Assembly (NCBI RefSeq): GCF_041296385.1
Contig: NC_091019.1
Coordinates: 13,098,531-13,162,530, forward strand
Source of the DNA: Aphelocoma coerulescens
Taxonomy: Eukaryota; Chordata; Aves; Passeriformes; Corvidae
Direction: 5' to 3'
Length of the DNA stretch: 64,000 bases
Shown here: positions 60,090 to 64,000 of the stretch, piece after piece
Position numbering within the stretch: the first letter of the stretch is position 1
Layout: every line of letters begins with the position of its first letter
The notes under the pieces: generated by a model
Seen by the model: only the letters and a program-made list of their open reading frames with translations
Databases searched by the model: none
Told to the model about the DNA's origin: nothing
Translations under genes and position numbers: made by a program

Positions 60090-60400
60090 CAAGCTCAAAA
60101 GCAATTAGGCATGTTTATCACTCACTGCAGCATATTTATTCTACTGAGAAACAAATGAGCACCAGGCAGCAGCCCTGGGAACACTCAGCTCTTGCTCCTC
60201 TGCAGAGGGCTCTGTATTCCCTGTCTCTGTGCAAGCAGAGAGATCTGCTGTCCCAATGTAGCTAATTGCAGTGGAAGAACCTCCTTGCAGATATAAGACA
60301 GGCGGGATTAATCCCATTATTTTTTCTCTTTAGGCTGTGACTTCTCAAGTCATTCTAGATGGCTGCATGTCAGTGCAGATTAATTGGAATTTAACTTTCA
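60090..60400. promoter_or_regulatory. Candidate intronic enhancer with a palindromic TAATCC site
   Basis: This part of GALNT18 intron 1 contains TAATTG (60263-60268), the perfect 12-bp palindrome GGGATTAATCCC (60304-60315) and TTAATTGG (60380-60387) within about 125 bases. TAATCC is the established core of K50 paired-type homeodomain factors (OTX, PITX, CRX), and inverted copies can bind dimers. There is no transposon similarity. Activity is inferred from motifs only. Confidence 0.4.
60304..60315. promoter_or_regulatory. Perfect palindrome GGGATTAATCCC
   Basis: Twelve bases identical to their own reverse complement, made of two inverted TAATCC half-sites sharing the central ATTAAT. It is directly visible in the sequence; binding is inferred. 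Confidence 0.6.
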
Positions 60401-63400
60401 TGTTCTGCCATGCTTAGGGATGAGTGCACTAAAGAAACCTTAATACAGTTATTTCAACTGGAAGACTTAATTTGCTGTAAATTTTCAAGCAATACTGGAG
60501 GTGCAGGTATTTCAAGGACAATCTACTGAAGACTTAATGTTGTTGATTATGTTGACTACAACTCGATAGTATATTATTACTATTATTAAAATTAATCTTT
60601 TTGTGCTTTTAATATCTTTAGCTCCCTTCTAATTATATTCTTGGTGGTTCTTCCACTGAGGATTTATGTCACTGGGGTTAGGATGCAGTGGGCAAAACTG
60701 AGGAGTGGTAGTTTGACCTTATTAAGGTAACTGGATTTCATTACTGGATATTGAATGATTCCTTTCATGATTAAAGTTGTTTTCTCCAGAATGACGTTTC
60801 TGTTTTTTTTTTTTATTTTCCATTTTCCTGATTGCTCTGTTTCTTCAGGTATATACAATGGGAATGGCATGACAGATTTATTTGAGATTGGTTCTTTTGA
60901 GAGAAAGAAGAAAAGTTTTATTTGGCTACTGAGTGAGAGTGAATGATAGCTTTGTAGTTGGGAAGGGAATTGACCTGGATTCCGTTTCCTTCAATCATGA
61001 CAATTTCTGTAGCTCACATGAAAGTCTTCAACAGAAGGTTAAAAAAATGAATCAGGAGAAGAGCTGCGACTTCCATGCCCTCCACAACTTCCCTCATTGC
61101 TAAGCTAGAAAAGTTTGCCTTTTTCTCTGAAAAAGTTCATTTTTGTTGACATATGTTATCTCTGCACAATGGCACAGCCTCAGTGGAAGGAGTGCAGTGT
61201 TTGAGCAGATGATGTATGGGCTCAGCAGAGATGGAGAGAGCTGTTCTGCTTCAGGTCCTGCACTCACTGCTTCATTTGTGCCACTCAGGTGTCACTTTGG
61301 GCAATGTTTCTTAGGTTGGCACAAGCAGTCTGCAGCTGTGCAGGAGTTCCAGCTGAGGTCTTTCCTGCCAGCTTGTTATGCCTACTTTAGTACTAACGAG
61401 TGATTTTTATCTGTATGAGCAGAACAGAGGTAAATACATCTGAAATGAAACATAAAGCAAGACCTATGCACAGCTGCTGGGAATTGTGTGTAACATGTGG
61501 GATCAGCTTGGTCCTGGGCTCTCGCTCTCTCATGGCATCTCGTGAGGCAGAGTTTGCCTCTCTCCACCTGACATTGCTCCCCTGCCTGTGGCAAGACACA
61601 GAAGCAGTTTACTGAAATTCTGCGTTCAACAGAAACACTTGTCATCAGTGTTACACTGTGAAAGTGTACATAAGCTGTGGTGAGATGGGATAGGCTGATA
61701 TTAGCCCTCTGAATGTTAGAGACATGACGTGTAAAGAAAATCTATGGCGATTTTAAAAAGCTCAGATTTGGCTCAGATCTTGAGACAGCAGTGGCAGTTG
61801 TGAAGATGGCTTAGGGCTTAGCTGCCTCCTGAGGGTGATGGGGGATCCTTGCTTGTCATTGGAACAGCCCAGGAACTTGATCATCAGCTATTAATGTATG
61901 GAGTGTGGAAAGGGACACAATGGGACATGAATCTTCTGTAGCTGGTTAATGGCTGTCCTCGTTTCTTGCAGCCATAAGATTATGTTGTCAGCCACACCTG
62001 GCCTGGAGATCAGACCCTGGGCGCTGTGGTGTCTTAGGAGTGTCCCTGAGTCCAGAGCAGTGAAGGAATTTACTGGTCCACAATTAACAAAACTAATGAA
62101 GTTTAATTTCTGTCTAATGCAAAAGTGAAAACTACATATTGTGAAAACTAACTTCATTCCTCTGAGGCAAATCCTTCTTCATTCATCTGCTATATTGTTT
62201 TCCTTTTAATCATCTCTGGAGGTATCTTTCTGTGCTGCCCTTGGCCTTCCAGTGCTAGCTCTGTAGCCTCTTGAGAAACTGCAGGGCTCCTTCGTTTTAG
62301 TAACTTGATAAACAGCTCAGTAACAAGCTGTTGGATTAGTGTGGACAAATACTCTGGACAGACACTGAAATTCTCAGGTATGTGAAACTTAATGCTTTGA
62401 CTTCATGCTGCTGTTATCTACACCTGAATCTATTCTCCAGTTGTGCAATGCAGATGTGTTCTCTGTGCAACAACATTTTGTTCCTGTTTTCTCCACAAAT
62501 TTTCTCTGCTCAACTGGTGTTTTGTAACTAAGGTGCTGTTTTTAACCTGTATCCTCCATTTTCTGAGGCAAAGGCAGAGATGTTTAGGAGCTGAAACCGT
62601 GATGGCCATTATTACAGCTCTCCAGCATTTCCTTAACTTGGCTTTGAAAATTAACAAACAAGAATATTCCAATTTCTGTTTTAGAATATGAAGGTGGAAG
62701 GTCCAAGCTGCTACTTTGAAGTGCTCTGCCTTTAAAATGTCAATTTGTCTTCTCAAGTCTGTGAGGGATTCTTACTATATTCGCTACTTAGATTGTGTTT
62801 TAAACACATGAGATTTTTAAAATGTCTTATTTCTATGACAACAGCGCTGTGGCAGCTGGCAGGAATCCCAGCTGTCCTGTGATCATGAATGTGTAGTGCA
62901 ACCCCTGACTCGGAGACCTTCATTTCCATGGATGAGGTCTGCAGGAGCAGGGCAGAGGAGGGGGATAGAGAGAACTGATATGGCCCCATTTTTAGAGACT
63001 GGTAGTGGCAGCTTTGACTGGCTGCTGGAGTTGCTCACAAGAATCAGACACAAGGTCCCTTCTCTCACAGGAAGAGCCCAGGGAGTGTGTGAGTCCTGCA
63101 GCAGCCAAGTGGTGGTGGGGTGCAGCAGCCACATCTGTTGTCCACTGACACAAATTTGAGGCTGACATGAACCCTGAAGTATGAGATTAGAGAGCTCTCC
63201 CAACATGCATGTTACAATTAGCACATCCTAAATACCACATAATTGCCTAAATCTCTGCTTGTATACTGAAAATTCAGGAGCTCAGTGACCTTCTGTTAGT
63301 AATGTCAGTAGGGGTGTGGAAATCCTGTTGTAGTTTTGGTTTTGACATTTCCTATCTCCTAAATCAAGCACTGTATTTTAAATGTGAATGTTTGAATTTT

Positions 63401-64000
63401 CCTTTTATTAGAGCTGTCACAGGTGATCTCTGAGAATATAGGATTTCTATAAGCAGCTTTCTGAAGAGTGTAAGAAAAAGATAGTATTTCTGGGGTTTTT
63501 TTTCTTCATAGATAAATGATCATTCTAGTCTTCATTTCAGGGAGATAATATAGAGTTTTAGACTTCCTCATATGTAATCTGAATCTAGCTAAAGATCTCT
63601 TTCATGAATCATCCAACTAATGCAGAGAATTACCTGTCCCTGCTTTCATGGTGGATTCAAATTCCTTTGAAGCTTTTCTTTCTGCGTCAAGTCATGACTT
63701 GCCAGAGGCTTTGCAAGAAGATTTGGCATGCTGGAGGTAAAAGTAAAACTGTCAGATAAACTTTTCAAGCACTGCAGACTCAGTGAGTCTGTACTCATCC
63801 ATTACAGGATTATCATTGCAATGAAATTATGGTTGGAGAAAATGTCTTTTGGGATTTCTCTGTGCACAGAATAAAAAGGGCTTGCAGAACTGAGCACAGA
63901 ATCATTTTTAAAATAACATTGTTGTATGTATTTTTCTATCTCTGAGGTATTTATAATTTTGCCAGCTGTATATGGAATGATCATATTATGTCAGCCTTTC

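Larger units (their letters stand above)
55657..64000 (+). other. GALNT18: GALNT18 intron 1 (5' part, continues beyond the window)
   Basis: The intron begins at the donor CAAG|GTACCA. After it the reading frame becomes a low-complexity proline-rich sequence that no longer resembles GALNT18, so the exon end is well supported. No later GALNT18 exon (for example a GT27 catalytic motif) is visible up to 64000, which fits the very long first intron of this gene in other vertebrates. The first 350 bases are still CpG-rich. The rest is AT-rich unique sequence without a recognisable young transposon. It contains a homeodomain-motif-rich stretch near 60.1-60.4 kb that is listed separately. Confidence 0.85.

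Overview
This is a vertebrate nuclear genomic window, almost certainly from a bird and most likely a passerine. The evidence is at least seven fragments of avian-type CR1 LINEs with the typical CR1 3' end, plus two solo LTRs whose ends (TG...CA), short target-site duplications and sequence resemble passerine endogenous-retrovirus LTR families. There are no operons, no CRISPR arrays, and nothing prokaryotic or viral beyond the LTR relics.

Only one protein-coding exon can be supported: the first coding exon of GALNT18 (polypeptide N-acetylgalactosaminyltransferase-like 18) at 55422-55656 on the + strand. It encodes the N-terminal 78 residues: cytoplasmic tail, signal anchor and the start of the stem. 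The exon sits in a CpG island of about 1.5 kb (roughly 54450-56000) with GC boxes and an inverted CCAAT box. The 5' leader has an overlapping uORF and a possible extra splice acceptor. Everything from 55657 to the right edge is read as GALNT18 intron 1.

The left 54 kb shows no recognisable coding exon and is read as the intergenic region upstream of GALNT18. Left to right it holds: a 658-bp solo LTR with a perfect 5-bp duplication (6545-7202); a CR1 3' end (7607-8003); an AT-rich, probably conserved non-coding segment with a cluster of TGACA half-sites (11780-12370); a CR1 with an internal deletion (16868-17585); a 493-bp solo LTR (19613-20105); another CR1 (20375-20650); an old, degraded CR1/L3-like block (about 21980-22800, with a second ancient piece at 26760-27080); an ATT microsatellite (24018-24082); a small isolated CpG island (about 29090-29590); and more CR1 pieces at 34.5, 46.4, 47.4 and 50.5 kb.

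The items most worth a second look are regulatory: the isolated CpG island at 29.4 kb (possible distal or non-coding promoter), the perfect 12-bp GGGATTAATCCC palindrome in a homeodomain-motif-rich part of GALNT18 intron 1 (60304-60315), the TGACA cluster at 11.8 kb, and the uORF that overlaps the GALNT18 start codon. No undescribed protein system was found.
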